Assembly (NCBI GenBank): GCA_023667695.1 | Contig: JAMOZY010000005.1 | Coordinates: 1-64,000, forward strand | Source: Clostridium sp. | GTDB taxonomy: Bacteria > Bacillota > Clostridia > Lachnospirales > Lachnospiraceae | Length of the DNA stretch: 64,000 bases | Direction: 5' to 3' | Shown: piece after piece, positions 25,728 through 34,979 of the stretch | Layout: each line of letters begins with the position of its first letter | Position numbering within the stretch: position 1 is the first letter of the stretch | Made by a program: the position numbers and the translations under genes | The notes under the pieces: generated by a model | What the model was told of the DNA's origin: nothing | Seen by the model: only the letters and a program-made list of their open reading frames with translations | Databases searched by the model: none

Positions 25728-26426
25728 TTGGAGGAAATGCTATATCACCAGGCAATTATTGCCAAAGGGCTTACAAAGAATCAGCAGATGTATGTGATAC
25801 TGTATAAGAATCGTCTGGAATTATACACATCAGCGAAGTATCCAAAGCAAGAACTGAAGGAAATCAGGAACGATATGTATTATGTTCAAAAAGAAGTGGC
25901 AGTGTATAGCCAGCTAAGCGGCTCTAAATACTTCTCTGGTTCTACGTTTGGAATTAAACTTTATGGAACGATTGAACGGATTACAGAACAGGGGCGGGAA
26001 GAGGTACATACATTAGAGCTGCCGGAAAAGCTGGATAGTATAACGATTTATAATATAATTGCACTTTATTTTCCTATAAATCCGGCATACATCCGTTTAA
26101 CAGAAGCCTTAAGGAATCCGGATGTTCCCAAAGGCGAGCTTGAGATTCACAGTAAAGGGAGCCGGCTGCTGCTGCCGGACAAGTTTATAGATGTATTTGT
26201 AAATGGCGAGTTACTGCATATTATACGGGACAGGGTTGAGGTGTATAAAATTGCACTGCCATATGGCGATTATGTAATTCATTTTGAACATGACCGAGAT
26301 GGAAATAGTGAATATTATAGGTGTACAAATAAAGTGCAGATTAAAGTAAGACCGGAACGGCCAGTGGTTAAGCTTAAATTCTATAGCGGAGTTCTAAATA
26401 GTATAAAACTGAAGGAAATAGAATAG
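25728..26426 (+). CDS. unrecognised protein, paralogue 2 of the cassette
   Basis: 232 residues. TTG 25728 is chosen as the start because it gives MEEMLYHQAIIAKGL, aligning residue for residue with MDEIKYQEVCIEEGL of the upstream paralogue; GAGG lies 9-10 bases upstream. ATG 25737 would leave its GGAGG too close. Shared blocks include LYKNRLEL, KQELKEI, IIALYFP, KGELEIHSKG, FVNGELL and LPYGDYVIHF. A terminator follows. Function unknown; probably works with the membrane protein at 23648. Confidence 0.6.
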   Translation: MEEMLYHQAIIAKGLTKNQQMYVILYKNRLELYTSAKYPKQELKEIRNDMYYVQKEVAVYSQLSGSKYFSGSTFGIKLYGTIERITEQGREEVHTLELPEKLDSITIYNIIALYFPINPAYIRLTEALRNPDVPKGELEIHSKGSRLLLPDKFIDVFVNGELLHIIRDRVEVYKIALPYGDYVIHFEHDRDGNSEYYRCTNKVQIKVRPERPVVKLKFYSGVLNSIKLKEIE

Positions 26427-26435
26427 AGTTGGAAA

Positions 26436-26470
26436 AGAGGCAGGCTGGATATAAGGGCCTGTCTCTTTCT
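26436..26470 (+). terminator. terminator closing the three-gene cassette
   Basis: AGAGGCAGGC (26436-26445) pairs with GCCTGTCTCT (26457-26466), followed by TTCTTTT. Confidence 0.82.
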
Positions 26471-26702
26471 TTTGTACAATTTGTGTAAAAATACATGAAT
26501 TTTAATGAAAAATAGACAAACAAAAATCATAAAAAAACGATAAAACATGGTTTTTCATTACATTTTTTCAGTTTCATACAGTAATTTTGCAGAAAAAGAC
26601 GAAAAAAATGGAATAAAATTTGTGAAAGTGCATAAAAACCATTTTCAAAACTGGAATGAAGTGGTATAATAAACCTATCATGCGCAAAAGGGGTGACGAC
26701 AT
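26471..26702 (+). promoter_or_regulatory. glgC upstream region with TATAAT box
   Basis: 232 bp, very AT-rich, no gene. TATAAT lies at 26665-26670; the matching -35 region (around 26642, TTTTCA) is weak. AAAGGGG precedes the glgC start. Confidence 0.5.
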
Positions 26703-27977
26703 ATGATTAAGAAGGAAATGATAGCAATGCTTCTGGCAGGTGGTCAGGGCAGCCGTTTGGGCGTTCTGACATCCAAGTTGGCCAAGCCTGCAGTTGCATT
26801 CGGTGGTAAGTACAAGATAATTGATTTCCCGCTCAGTAATTGTATTAATTCAGGCGTGGATACAGTGGGTGTGCTTACACAGTACCGGCCTCTCAGACTG
26901 AATCAGCATATTGGAATCGGTATGCCTTGGGATTTGGATCGGAATATCGGCGGTGTTACTGTACTGCCTCCATATGAGAAGAGTACGGACAGCTCCTGGT
27001 ATACAGGCACAGCGAATGCAATTTACCAAAATCTGGAATTTATGGAATATTATAATCCGGAATATGTATTGATCCTTTCTGGTGACCATATCTATAAGAT
27101 GGATTATGAAGTGATGCTGGATTACCACAAGGCAAGTAAGGCAGCGGTAACATTAGCCACTTATGAGGTACCGATGGAGGAGGCCAGCCGGTTCGGTGTA
27201 GTAATTACAGATGAGGAAGGCTGTATTCAGGAGTTTGAGGAAAAGCCGGAGCATCCTAGAAGCAATAAAGCGTCTATGGGTATTTATATCTTCAATTGGA
27301 GCGTGTTGAAGAATGCGCTTCAGGTAATGAAGGATGTGCCTTCCTGTGACTTTGGTAAGCATATTATTCCGTATTGCCATGAACAGGGAGACAGAATCTG
27401 TGCTTATGATTTCAAGGGATACTGGAAGGATGTAGGAACTCTGGGTTCTTACTGGGAAGCGAATATGGAGCTGGTGGATATTATTCCGGAGTTCAATCTA
27501 TATGAGGAGTTCTGGCGGATTTACACCAAGAGCGATGCATTGCCGCCACAGTATATTTCGGATAATACAAAGGTTGGGAAATGTATTATCGGTGAGGGAA
27601 CCGAGATTTATGGTGAGGTGGATCATTCCGTAATCGGTTCGGCAGTCAGCATTGGCGAGGGTTCTGTCGTGAAGGATTCCATTATTATGAATGGAGCGGT
27701 GATTGGCAGGAATTGTGTGATTGAGAAGGCGATTATCGCAGAGAATACCGTAATCGGTGATGGCGCAGTATTGGGTGTGGGAGAATATGCACCAAGCGAA
27801 TACAATCCGAAGGTATATGCGTTTGATTTGGTAACCATCGGTGAACGGTCTGTGATTCCGGACAATGTTAAGATTGGAAAGAATACTGCTATATTTGGAG
27901 AAACGACTCTTGAGGATTACCCGAATGGCGAGCTGAAGAGTGGCGGAAGTTTGATAAAGGTAGGTGATTTGGCATGA
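26703..27977 (+). CDS. glgC: glucose-1-phosphate adenylyltransferase, catalytic subunit
   Basis: 424 residues. Makes ADP-glucose from glucose-1-P and ATP for glycogen synthesis. The nucleotidyltransferase domain starts [12 protein letters not shown] (about 9-20), with [20 protein letters not shown], then [12 protein letters not shown] and [18 protein letters not shown]. The C-terminal half is a left-handed beta-helix of hexapeptide repeats (about 290-380). It overlaps glgD by 4 bp, so the two are translationally coupled. Confidence 0.95.
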   Translation: MIKKEMIAMLLAGGQGSRLGVLTSKLAKPAVAFGGKYKIIDFPLSNCINSGVDTVGVLTQYRPLRLNQHIGIGMPWDLDRNIGGVTVLPPYEKSTDSSWYTGTANAIYQNLEFMEYYNPEYVLILSGDHIYKMDYEVMLDYHKASKAAVTLATYEVPMEEASRFGVVITDEEGCIQEFEEKPEHPRSNKASMGIYIFNWSVLKNALQVMKDVPSCDFGKHIIPYCHEQGDRICAYDFKGYWKDVGTLGSYWEANMELVDIIPEFNLYEEFWRIYTKSDALPPQYISDNTKVGKCIIGEGTEIYGEVDHSVIGSAVSIGEGSVVKDSIIMNGAVIGRNCVIEKAIIAENTVIGDGAVLGVGEYAPSEYNPKVYAFDLVTIGERSVIPDNVKIGKNTAIFGETTLEDYPNGELKSGGSLIKVGDLA

Positions 27978-29098
27978 GAGCAATCGGTATCATTTTAGCA
28001 GGCGGTAACAGCAATCGTATGGGCGGGTTGTCCGCAAAGAGAGCAGTAGCGGCTATGCCTATGGCAGGAAGTTATCGTAGTATAGACTTTTCATTAAGTA
28101 ATATGACGAATTCCCATATACAGAAGGTAGCAGTGTTTACCCAGTATAATTCACGTTCATTGAATGAACATCTGAATTCTTCCAAATGGTGGGATTTTGG
28201 CAGAAAGCAGGGTGGTCTGTATGTGTTTACACCGACCATTACGACCACGAACAGCTATTGGTATAAGGGAACAGCCGATGCGTTATACCAGAATATCAGC
28301 TTCTTAAAGGACAGCCATGAGCCGTATGTAGTGATTGCTTCCGGTGATGGCGTGTACAAGCTGGATTACAATAAGGTATTGGAGGAGCATATTGCGACCG
28401 GTGCAGATATTACCATTGTTTGTAAGGAGATTAAGCCGGAGGAGGATGATATCAGCCGCTTTGGCGTAGTATCCTTGAATAGTGAAGGATTGGTAGAAAG
28501 CTTTGAGGAAAAGCCGTTGGTTGCCCAGAGCAATCTTGCATCGATTGGCGTTTATGTCATTCGGAGAAGGCAGTTGATTGAGCTTCTTGAGAACTGTGCA
28601 AAAGAAGGCAGAAGCGATTTTGTTAAGGATATTATCATCCGCTATAAGGATGTGAAGAAAATCCATGGTTATGTTATGGATTCCTTTTGGAGAAATATCG
28701 GCAGCGTAGAGTCCTACTTCAAGACGAATATGGACTTCCTGAATAAGGATATTCGGGATTATTTCTTCCGGACGCATCCGGATGTATATTCAAAGGTAGA
28801 AGACCTGCCGCCGGCAAAATATAATGGCGAGGCTGTGGTAAAGAACAGTCTGGTAGCAAGCGGATGTATCATCAATGGAACAGTGGAAAATTCTGTATTG
28901 TTTAAGAAGGTATATGTGGGTAACAATTGTGTGATTAAGAATTCCATCATTTTGAATGATGTTCACATTGGGGATAATTCTTATATTGAGAACTGCATTG
29001 TTGAAAGCAGGGATACGTTACGGGCGAATACAGAGTACATTGGCGAGCCGGATAAGATTAAGGTGGTAGTGGAAAAGAATTTTAGATATTCCCTTTAG
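27974..29098 (+). CDS. glgD: GlgD, regulatory/partner subunit of ADP-glucose synthase
   Basis: 374 residues, paralogous to GlgC. It keeps the fold ([12 protein letters not shown] at the start, [18 protein letters not shown], then beta-helix repeats with [17 protein letters not shown]) but the nucleotide loop is altered relative to GQGSRLG, as expected for GlgD. In Firmicutes GlgD forms a hetero-oligomer with GlgC and modulates its activity. ATG overlaps the glgC stop. Confidence 0.94.
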   Translation: MRAIGIILAGGNSNRMGGLSAKRAVAAMPMAGSYRSIDFSLSNMTNSHIQKVAVFTQYNSRSLNEHLNSSKWWDFGRKQGGLYVFTPTITTTNSYWYKGTADALYQNISFLKDSHEPYVVIASGDGVYKLDYNKVLEEHIATGADITIVCKEIKPEEDDISRFGVVSLNSEGLVESFEEKPLVAQSNLASIGVYVIRRRQLIELLENCAKEGRSDFVKDIIIRYKDVKKIHGYVMDSFWRNIGSVESYFKTNMDFLNKDIRDYFFRTHPDVYSKVEDLPPAKYNGEAVVKNSLVASGCIINGTVENSVLFKKVYVGNNCVIKNSIILNDVHIGDNSYIENCIVESRDTLRANTEYIGEPDKIKVVVEKNFRYSL

Positions 29099-29183
29099 CT
29101 GATTTGTTATAATTCGAATTGAATGTGAGCAGATAATTCAAAATAAGAGGATTTTGATTACAGTCAACAAGGAGGTTTAGCAA

Positions 29184-29462
29184 ATGAAGATTACTGATGT
29201 TAGGGTACGGAAGGTAACGAAGGAAGGCAAAATGAAAGCCGTCGTATCAATTACAATTGACGATGAATTTGTAGTACATGATATTAAAGTAATTGAAGGC
29301 GAAAAAGGATTATTTATCGCTATGCCGAGCCGTAAAGCCGTGGACGGAGAATATCGGGATATCGCACATCCGATTAACTCATCCACTAGGGACCGTATTC
29401 AGAATTTGATTCTTGATGCTTATGAAAAAGCATTAGCGGAAGCAGATGAATTTGCAGAGTAA
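29184..29462 (+). CDS. spoVG: septation/stage V sporulation regulator SpoVG
   Basis: 92 residues. A small nucleic-acid-binding protein that affects septation and sporulation in Bacillus and virulence genes in other Firmicutes. The complete family pattern is visible: [41 protein letters not shown] and [13 protein letters not shown]. Length is normal. AAGGAGG stands 8 bases before ATG 29184. I see no clear sigma-H promoter upstream. Confidence 0.95.
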   Translation: MKITDVRVRKVTKEGKMKAVVSITIDDEFVVHDIKVIEGEKGLFIAMPSRKAVDGEYRDIAHPINSSTRDRIQNLILDAYEKALAEADEFAE

Positions 29463-29466
29463 GCTT

Positions 29467-29524
29467 TGAAGGAAAAGGACGTGTTTTAATGAATTTTTCA
29501 TTAGAATGCGTCTTTTTCCTTTTA
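29467..29524 (+). terminator. terminator after spoVG
   Basis: AAGGAAAAGGACG...TTTTAATGAA pairs with TTAGAATGCGTCTTTTTCCTT, an imperfect long stem ending in T-rich sequence. Confidence 0.75.
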
Positions 29525-29626
29525 TTGTTTTGTCAGGAATGCAGGATTTGTCCTCTCTGCATAGTGCAGAAAGGCGTGCTGGAAAAAAGAGGTACATAAA
29601 TTTTTTCTTAAATTATGCTTTATTTC

Positions 29627-29654
29627 TTGCGAAATTATCTTGAACGCTTATAAT
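29627..29654 (+). promoter_or_regulatory. probable promoter of the RND transporter
   Basis: TTGCGA (29627-29632), 16-base spacer, TATAAT (29649-29654), about 58 bases before ATG 29712. Confidence 0.6.
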
Positions 29655-29711
29655 AATATACAGATTCGTGAAATTTGTAAGATAGAGATAAATAAGCAGG
29701 AGGAGCTTGAA

Positions 29712-32700
29712 ATGCCAAAGTTTAGCGTGAAAAAGCCGTATACGGTGCTTGTGGGAATCATAGCATTACTGGTATTTGGATTTGTAACATTTACCCGATT
29801 ATCCACAGACCTGTTGCCGGAGATGGAACTGCCGTATGTTATTGTAGTGACGACTTATCCGGGGGCGGCGCCGGAGCGTGTGGAGAATCAGGTGACAGAA
29901 GTACTGGAATCCAGTCTGGGTACGATTAACGGTGTGGAGAATCTGACCAGTACCTCCAGTGAGAACTACAGTATGGTTATGCTGGAATTTTCAGAAGGCA
30001 CCAATATGGATAGCGCCATGGTAGATTTGTCTACGGCGATTGACCAGTTAAGTCTGCCGGAGAGCTGCGGAACTCCTATGCTGCTGGAGGTATCTATGGA
30101 TATGATGCCGACGCTGGAGGTTACGGTAGATTATGATGATATGGATATCTATGAGCTTAGTGCTTTTGTGGAGGATACGTTAATTCCTTATCTGGAACGG
30201 CAGACCGGTGTTGCCAGCGTAGAGGGTATGGGTCTGGTCAATGAGATGGTGGAAATCCGTCTGGATGCAGACAGAATTGATGCATTAAATGACGATTTAG
30301 CCGCCTATGTAGATGACTCTTTATCAGACGCAAAGGAAAAGCTGGATAGTGCCAGTTCAGAGCTGACAAGCGCACAAAGCCAGTTAGATGCAAGTAAAAA
30401 GACCTTGGAGGAACAGCAAAACAGTACCTCTGCCCAACTGGCACAAACCAGCCAGTTATTGGATGAAGCCGTTGCCACCCGGGCGGCATTTAGCGCCCAG
30501 GTAACCAGTCTCCAGGCGAAAAAAGCGGCTTTGGAGGCGGAGCAGAAGGCATATGAGGATGCGAAGATTGAGGATACCTATACACAGCTAAACGGGATGT
30601 TTGAGGCGATACATACAGTAGCAGTTGCTATGGGACAGGGCGATAAGGTTCCGGAGGATATTGTTGATGCATATCAGAATCCGGAGAAGCTTCAGGGACT
30701 GACTGCCATGCTGGAACAGCTTCAGGCAATGCCGGGAATGCCGGGCGTACCGGCAGTCTCAGAGGAGCAGATTGCCATGCTGAAGGGCTTAACAGCGGAC
30801 AATCTGAAGCAGATAGATACCGCACATAACCGGATTCCGGAGCTGGAGGATTCTCTTGCGAATATCGACATGGAGATTATGACGGCACAGGCAATCCTGG
30901 ATAATATTAATACTGCTACCCAGGAAGCGGTGAATAATTATTCTACGGTAGAAGAAGGAAAAATAACGGCAGCAGCCGGCTTTGGCGCGGCCAATGCACA
31001 GTTGGCAGCAGCACAGACGGCATTGGATGATGGTAAGGCGGAAGTGGAAAATGCCATGGAGTCTTATGAAACAGCAAAGGATACGGCATTGAAGAATGCG
31101 AATCTGGATACCCTGTTAAGTCTGGATACCTTGTCAAAGCTGATTTATGCTCAGAATTTTGCCATGCCTGCCGGATATATCTATGAAGGCGACAGCCAGT
31201 ATCTGTTGAAGGTAGGAGATGAATTTGATAACATAAAGGATTTGGAAAATGCATTATTATGTGACATTGACGGAATCGGAGAGATTCGTCTGAAGGATGT
31301 GGCATACATAACCATGATTGATAATTCTGGTGTCAGTTATGCGAAGGTAAACGGAAATGAAGCAGTAATTCTGGCTGTCTATAAGGCAAGTACGGCCGGT
31401 ACCGCCAGTGTGTCGGATGAATGTCAGGAGGCTCTGGAAAAGTTTACGGAAAAGTATCCGGGAATCCATGTTTTGAATCTTATGGACCAGGGAGATTATA
31501 TTGACATGATTGTCAAATCCGTGTTGTCCAATCTGATTTTTGGCGCCATTCTGGCGATTATTGTGCTGGCAATCTTTTTGAAGGATGTAAAGCCTACCAT
31601 TGTGGTTGCATTCAGTATTCCGTTAAGCGTACTCTTTGCCATGGTATTGATGTACTTTACCGATATGACAATGAATATTATTTCCTTATCCGGTCTGGCG
31701 CTGGGTATCGGTATGCTGGTGGATAATTCCATTGTTGTTATAGAGAATATATACCGGCTGCGGAATAAGGGAATTCCATCTGCAAGAGCAGCAGTTCTGG
31801 GAGCAAATCAGGTATCAGGCGCTATCATTGCTTCCACGATTACGACGGTCTGCGTATTTGTACCAATGGTGTTTGCTACGGGTATTGCAAAGCAGCTGTT
31901 GCCGGATATGGCATGGACCATTGCCTTTAGTTTGGTTGCCAGTCTGATTGTTGCCTTGACCGTGGTGCCAAGTATGAGCGCTACGATTTTGCGGAACACC
32001 AAGCCGAAGAGCCACCGCTGGTTTGACGGAATGATACGGATTTATGAAAAGGCTCTCCGTTTCTGTCTGAAACGGAAGTGGCTTCCGATTCTTGTCGCGG
32101 TAGTGCTGTTGGTATTATGTACATTCCAGGCATTCCGGACTGGACTGGTGCTGATTCCGAGTATGGGAAGCAACCAGATGTCAGTATCCATTACAACAAA
32201 TAGTGAGAATTCCGATGATGAAAACTTTGCCATTGCGGATGAGGTTATGGAGCGGCTTCTGGGAATTGACGGCGTGGAAACCGTTGGCGCCATGACGTCA
32301 AGCTCTATGGGTATTCTTAGCACTTCAGATGCTACGGATGGCTTTTACTTCTATATCATTATTTCCGAACAGGCGGCAAAGGACAATGCCAAGGTGGGAA
32401 AACAGATAGAAGAAGCCTTAGCAGATATGGATTTGGAAGAGATTAGTGTGTCCTTATCCAATATGGATATGTCCAGCCTGATGGGAAGCGGTATGCAGGT
32501 TGATATTTATGGCTCTGAGCTGGATACCATGCTTTCTGTATCGGAGGATGTTATGGGTATTCTGGAAGAAGTGGGTGGTATGGAGGAAATCTCCAATGGC
32601 CAGGAGGAAGGTGACGACCAGATTAAGATTGTGGTGAATAAGGATGCTGCCATGAAGTACAATCTTACGGTTGCACAGATTTTCAGCGAGCTGGCGACTT

Positions 32701-33656
32701 CCCTGACAACGGAGGATACAGCAACGACATTAACGATGAACGGAAAAGACTATAAGGTAGTCATTGTGGATGAGACTCATACTGTAGACAGGGATAACCT
32801 GATGGACTATGAATTCCAGGTGAATACAACCGATGAGGATGGAAACCAGATAACGGAAACCCATACCTTAGATGAGTTTGCAGAGCTGGAGGAAGGAAAA
32901 GCAGTTGCTTCTATCAATCGGGAAAATCAGCAGCGGTATTTATCCGTAACGGCTGTTACCATGGAGGGCTATAATACAACCCTGCTGGCAAGAGAGGTAC
33001 AGAGTAAGCTGAATAACTATGATGCACCGGAAGGAATTACCATTGAAATTAGTGGAGAAAGTGAAAGTGTAAATGAAGCATTACAGGATATGCTTTTAAT
33101 GATTGTATTGGCTATTGTATTGATTTATCTGGTTATGGTTGCCCAGTTCCAGAATCTGGTATCGCCATTTATTGTATTGCTGACTATCCCATTGGCATTT
33201 ACCGGTGGTTTTCTGGCATTGTTTATCAGTGGACAGGAGATATCCATTATATGTCTGATGGGCTTCCTGGTGCTGGCAGGTGTTATTGTAAATAATGGTA
33301 TTGTATTTGTTGATTATGTAAACCAACTGCGGCTGGGCGGTATGGAGAAACGGGAAGCACTGGTGGAAACCGGTAAGACCCGTATGCGTCCGATACTTAT
33401 GACAGCACTGACTACTATTCTTGCTATGTCTACCATGGCATTCAGCAGTGATATGGCATCAGAGATGGGAAAGGGTATGTCCATCGTAGTTATTGGCGGT
33501 CTGCTGTATGGAACCTTAATGACACTGTTTATTGTTCCGATATTCTATGATATCATCTACCGGAAGAAGGAGATGAAGAAGGTAGATATTGGTGATGAAG
33601 ACACCCTGAAGGAGGATGAAGTACTGCTGGCGGAAGGAATCGGTGATGTACAGTAG
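29712..33656 (+). CDS. RND-family efflux permease with large coiled-coil insert
   Basis: 1314 residues from ATG 29712 behind GGAGGAG. Proton-driven exporter of the AcrB/HAE1 type. The first TM helix is at about 10-28, the porter follows with LPEMELPYVIV, and the second half starts near residue 780 (WLPILVAVVLLVL). The central TM bundle carries the acidic GIGMLVDNSIVVIENIYR helix. About residues 200-465 are extra: a coiled-coil hairpin (SASSELTSAQSQLDASKK; later NAQLAAAQTALDDGKAE), inserted before the AQNFAMPAGYIYEG strand. Other AcrB-type proteins are about 1030-1050 residues. No membrane-fusion protein gene is adjacent. Substrate unknown. Confidence 0.88.
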   Translation: MPKFSVKKPYTVLVGIIALLVFGFVTFTRLSTDLLPEMELPYVIVVTTYPGAAPERVENQVTEVLESSLGTINGVENLTSTSSENYSMVMLEFSEGTNMDSAMVDLSTAIDQLSLPESCGTPMLLEVSMDMMPTLEVTVDYDDMDIYELSAFVEDTLIPYLERQTGVASVEGMGLVNEMVEIRLDADRIDALNDDLAAYVDDSLSDAKEKLDSASSELTSAQSQLDASKKTLEEQQNSTSAQLAQTSQLLDEAVATRAAFSAQVTSLQAKKAALEAEQKAYEDAKIEDTYTQLNGMFEAIHTVAVAMGQGDKVPEDIVDAYQNPEKLQGLTAMLEQLQAMPGMPGVPAVSEEQIAMLKGLTADNLKQIDTAHNRIPELEDSLANIDMEIMTAQAILDNINTATQEAVNNYSTVEEGKITAAAGFGAANAQLAAAQTALDDGKAEVENAMESYETAKDTALKNANLDTLLSLDTLSKLIYAQNFAMPAGYIYEGDSQYLLKVGDEFDNIKDLENALLCDIDGIGEIRLKDVAYITMIDNSGVSYAKVNGNEAVILAVYKASTAGTASVSDECQEALEKFTEKYPGIHVLNLMDQGDYIDMIVKSVLSNLIFGAILAIIVLAIFLKDVKPTIVVAFSIPLSVLFAMVLMYFTDMTMNIISLSGLALGIGMLVDNSIVVIENIYRLRNKGIPSARAAVLGANQVSGAIIASTITTVCVFVPMVFATGIAKQLLPDMAWTIAFSLVASLIVALTVVPSMSATILRNTKPKSHRWFDGMIRIYEKALRFCLKRKWLPILVAVVLLVLCTFQAFRTGLVLIPSMGSNQMSVSITTNSENSDDENFAIADEVMERLLGIDGVETVGAMTSSSMGILSTSDATDGFYFYIIISEQAAKDNAKVGKQIEEALADMDLEEISVSLSNMDMSSLMGSGMQVDIYGSELDTMLSVSEDVMGILEEVGGMEEISNGQEEGDDQIKIVVNKDAAMKYNLTVAQIFSELATSLTTEDTATTLTMNGKDYKVVIVDETHTVDRDNLMDYEFQVNTTDEDGNQITETHTLDEFAELEEGKAVASINRENQQRYLSVTAVTMEGYNTTLLAREVQSKLNNYDAPEGITIEISGESESVNEALQDMLLMIVLAIVLIYLVMVAQFQNLVSPFIVLLTIPLAFTGGFLALFISGQEISIICLMGFLVLAGVIVNNGIVFVDYVNQLRLGGMEKREALVETGKTRMRPILMTALTTILAMSTMAFSSDMASEMGKGMSIVVIGGLLYGTLMTLFIVPIFYDIIYRKKEMKKVDIGDEDTLKEDEVLLAEGIGDVQ

Positions 33657-33676
33657 AAGCCGGGGATAGCAGAAGG

Positions 33677-34048
33677 ATGGTATGGAAAAAAACCAGAAAA
33701 GGAAAACCGGTAACCATTGGCAATAATGTGTATTTCGGACCGAATTGTACCGTGGCAACACCGTTGCATCCGATGCTGGGAAGAGAGCGGTTCTTTAAGA
33801 AAAAGCCGGATGGAACGGTATATGATGATGAATATGGGAAGGCGGTAACGATTGGGAATGACTGCTGGATTGCCAGTAATGTAGTGATTTGTCCCGGTGT
33901 AGAAATCGGTGATAACTGTGTTATCGGAGCGGGCAGTGTAGTAACCAAAAGCATTCCGTCCAATTCCCTTGCGGCAGGAAATCCCTGTCGGGTGATTCGG
34001 GAAATTACGGAGGCGGACAGTATAAATCTGAAAAAGGATTTATGGTAG
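33677..34048 (+). pseudogene. truncated sugar/maltose O-acetyltransferase (left-handed beta-helix)
   Basis: 123 residues matching only the C-terminal two thirds of Maa/LacA-type acetyltransferases, which are usually 185-200 residues. Hexapeptide repeats are clear: KPVTIGNNVYFGPN, AVTIGNDCWIASNVVICPGV, IGDNCVIGAGSVVTKSIP and the end LAAGNPCRVIREI. The catalytic His in TPLHPM is kept, but the N-terminal 70 or so residues are missing and replaced by MVWKKTRKG. It begins 20 bp after the RND gene. It may be a remnant left by an upstream recombination. Confidence 0.7.
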
Positions 34049-34069
34049 AGCTTTATTTTCTATTTCGTG

Positions 34070-34098
34070 TTGCGTATTGCGTTACAAATGGGTATAAT
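34070..34098 (+). promoter_or_regulatory. promoter of a decayed toxin gene
   Basis: TTGCGT (34070-34075), 17 bases, TATAAT (34093-34098). It is followed by AAAGGTGG and ATG 34125, so the expression signals of the remnant remain intact. Confidence 0.55.
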
Positions 34099-34124
34099 AA
34101 AGAAAAAAGAAAGGTGGCGACAAT

Positions 34125-34221
34125 ATGGCAGCACGGAGTGCAAATTACAAAATATGCGCTGGTACAAATGAAAGAAATCAGGAATTATATTGCACATGAG
34201 CTACACGCTCCACAATCTTCT
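34125..34221 (+). pseudogene. remnant of a ParE/RelE toxin gene
   Basis: The reading GVQITKYALVQMKEIRNYIA then HELHAPQSS is a typical ParE N-terminus (strand, A-x-x-Q-M helix, Y-I-x-H-E-L). It is one base out of frame with the only ATG carrying a ribosome binding site (34125), and similarity stops at about 34221, where the neighbouring GNAT gene begins on the other strand. Roughly the last 60 residues of a toxin are missing. No antitoxin gene is seen. Confidence 0.55.
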
Positions 34222-34228
34222 CACTACC

Positions 34229-34696
34229 TTATTGCTTATACCATTTCATGGAATGATACTTCGACGTATCATCTACAAACCCCATAGATTTATATAGATG
34301 GTATCCGGCATCTGTGGCTTTCAGTTCTACAACACTTAGATTTTTTTCGACTGCATCTGACAGGAGCTGGTTCATAATCTGTTTTGCATATCCTTTGTGC
34401 CGGTATACCGGATTTGTATAAACGTTTAATACCGTTCCTGTTCTGCCGGTTATAAAGGCTGGACTCATTGGTTTTTCGATTACCAGTAGAAACGCACAGG
34501 CGGCTATTTCTTCTTTGTCTCTTATCAGATAACAAAAGATATTCTGATTCAGATTCTTTCTGAAATAATTTGGTAAATCCTGCCTGATTTTTAATATATC
34601 ATCCTCACTTAATTCGCCGGAATCCTCCTTCAAATATGCTAATCTTAATTCTACCAATGTATCAATATCTGCAATTTCAACATTTTCAACCATCAT
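34229..34696 (-). CDS. GNAT-family N-acetyltransferase
   Basis: 155 residues from the ATG at 34696, with AGGAGG 6 bases upstream. The GNAT fold is visible: VELRLAYLKE near the start, the acetyl-CoA loop NPVYRHKGYAKQIM (about 102-115) matching Q/R-x-x-G-x-G/A, then AVEKNLSVVELKATDAGYHL and YKSMGF. Substrate cannot be told; small molecules and protein N-termini are both possible. It is isolated, facing away from the pst operon. Confidence 0.82.
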   Translation of the reverse strand: MMVENVEIADIDTLVELRLAYLKEDSGELSEDDILKIRQDLPNYFRKNLNQNIFCYLIRDKEEIAACAFLLVIEKPMSPAFITGRTGTVLNVYTNPVYRHKGYAKQIMNQLLSDAVEKNLSVVELKATDAGYHLYKSMGFVDDTSKYHSMKWYKQ

Positions 34697-34881
34697 TGAA
34701 AACCTCCTACACATCTTGATTTGCTTATGTTCCACTTGTATTTTCATCTTAGCAAGATAGCTTGTTTAAATCAAGCTGTAACCATTCTGCGGTACCTATC
34801 TCCATTAAATCCATGTGTGCATACCATGTCATTTGTAATATGCTTAAAAAAGTAATTTACCCCCCGCTGGTTTCAGATTCT

Positions 34882-34939
34882 TTTACAAACATTTTACCAA
34901 AATTGTATTTTGGATTTTACAGACAGCACCTATCATAAT
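34882..34939 (+). promoter_or_regulatory. candidate PhoP-binding repeats and promoter of the pst operon
   Basis: TTTACA (34882-34887) and TTTACC (34893-34898) are 11 bases apart, and another TTTACA starts at 34916. This spacing fits tandem PhoP boxes in Firmicutes. A possible -10, CATAAT, lies at 34934-34939. Confidence 0.5.
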
Positions 34940-34979
34940 AAGCGTAGAATAAATCATTAGAAAAAGGAGAACATGTATT

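Noticed and set aside
29100..29183. Sigma-H promoter of spoVG
   Set aside because: An AGGATTTT word is present, but no GAAT box follows at the required spacing.
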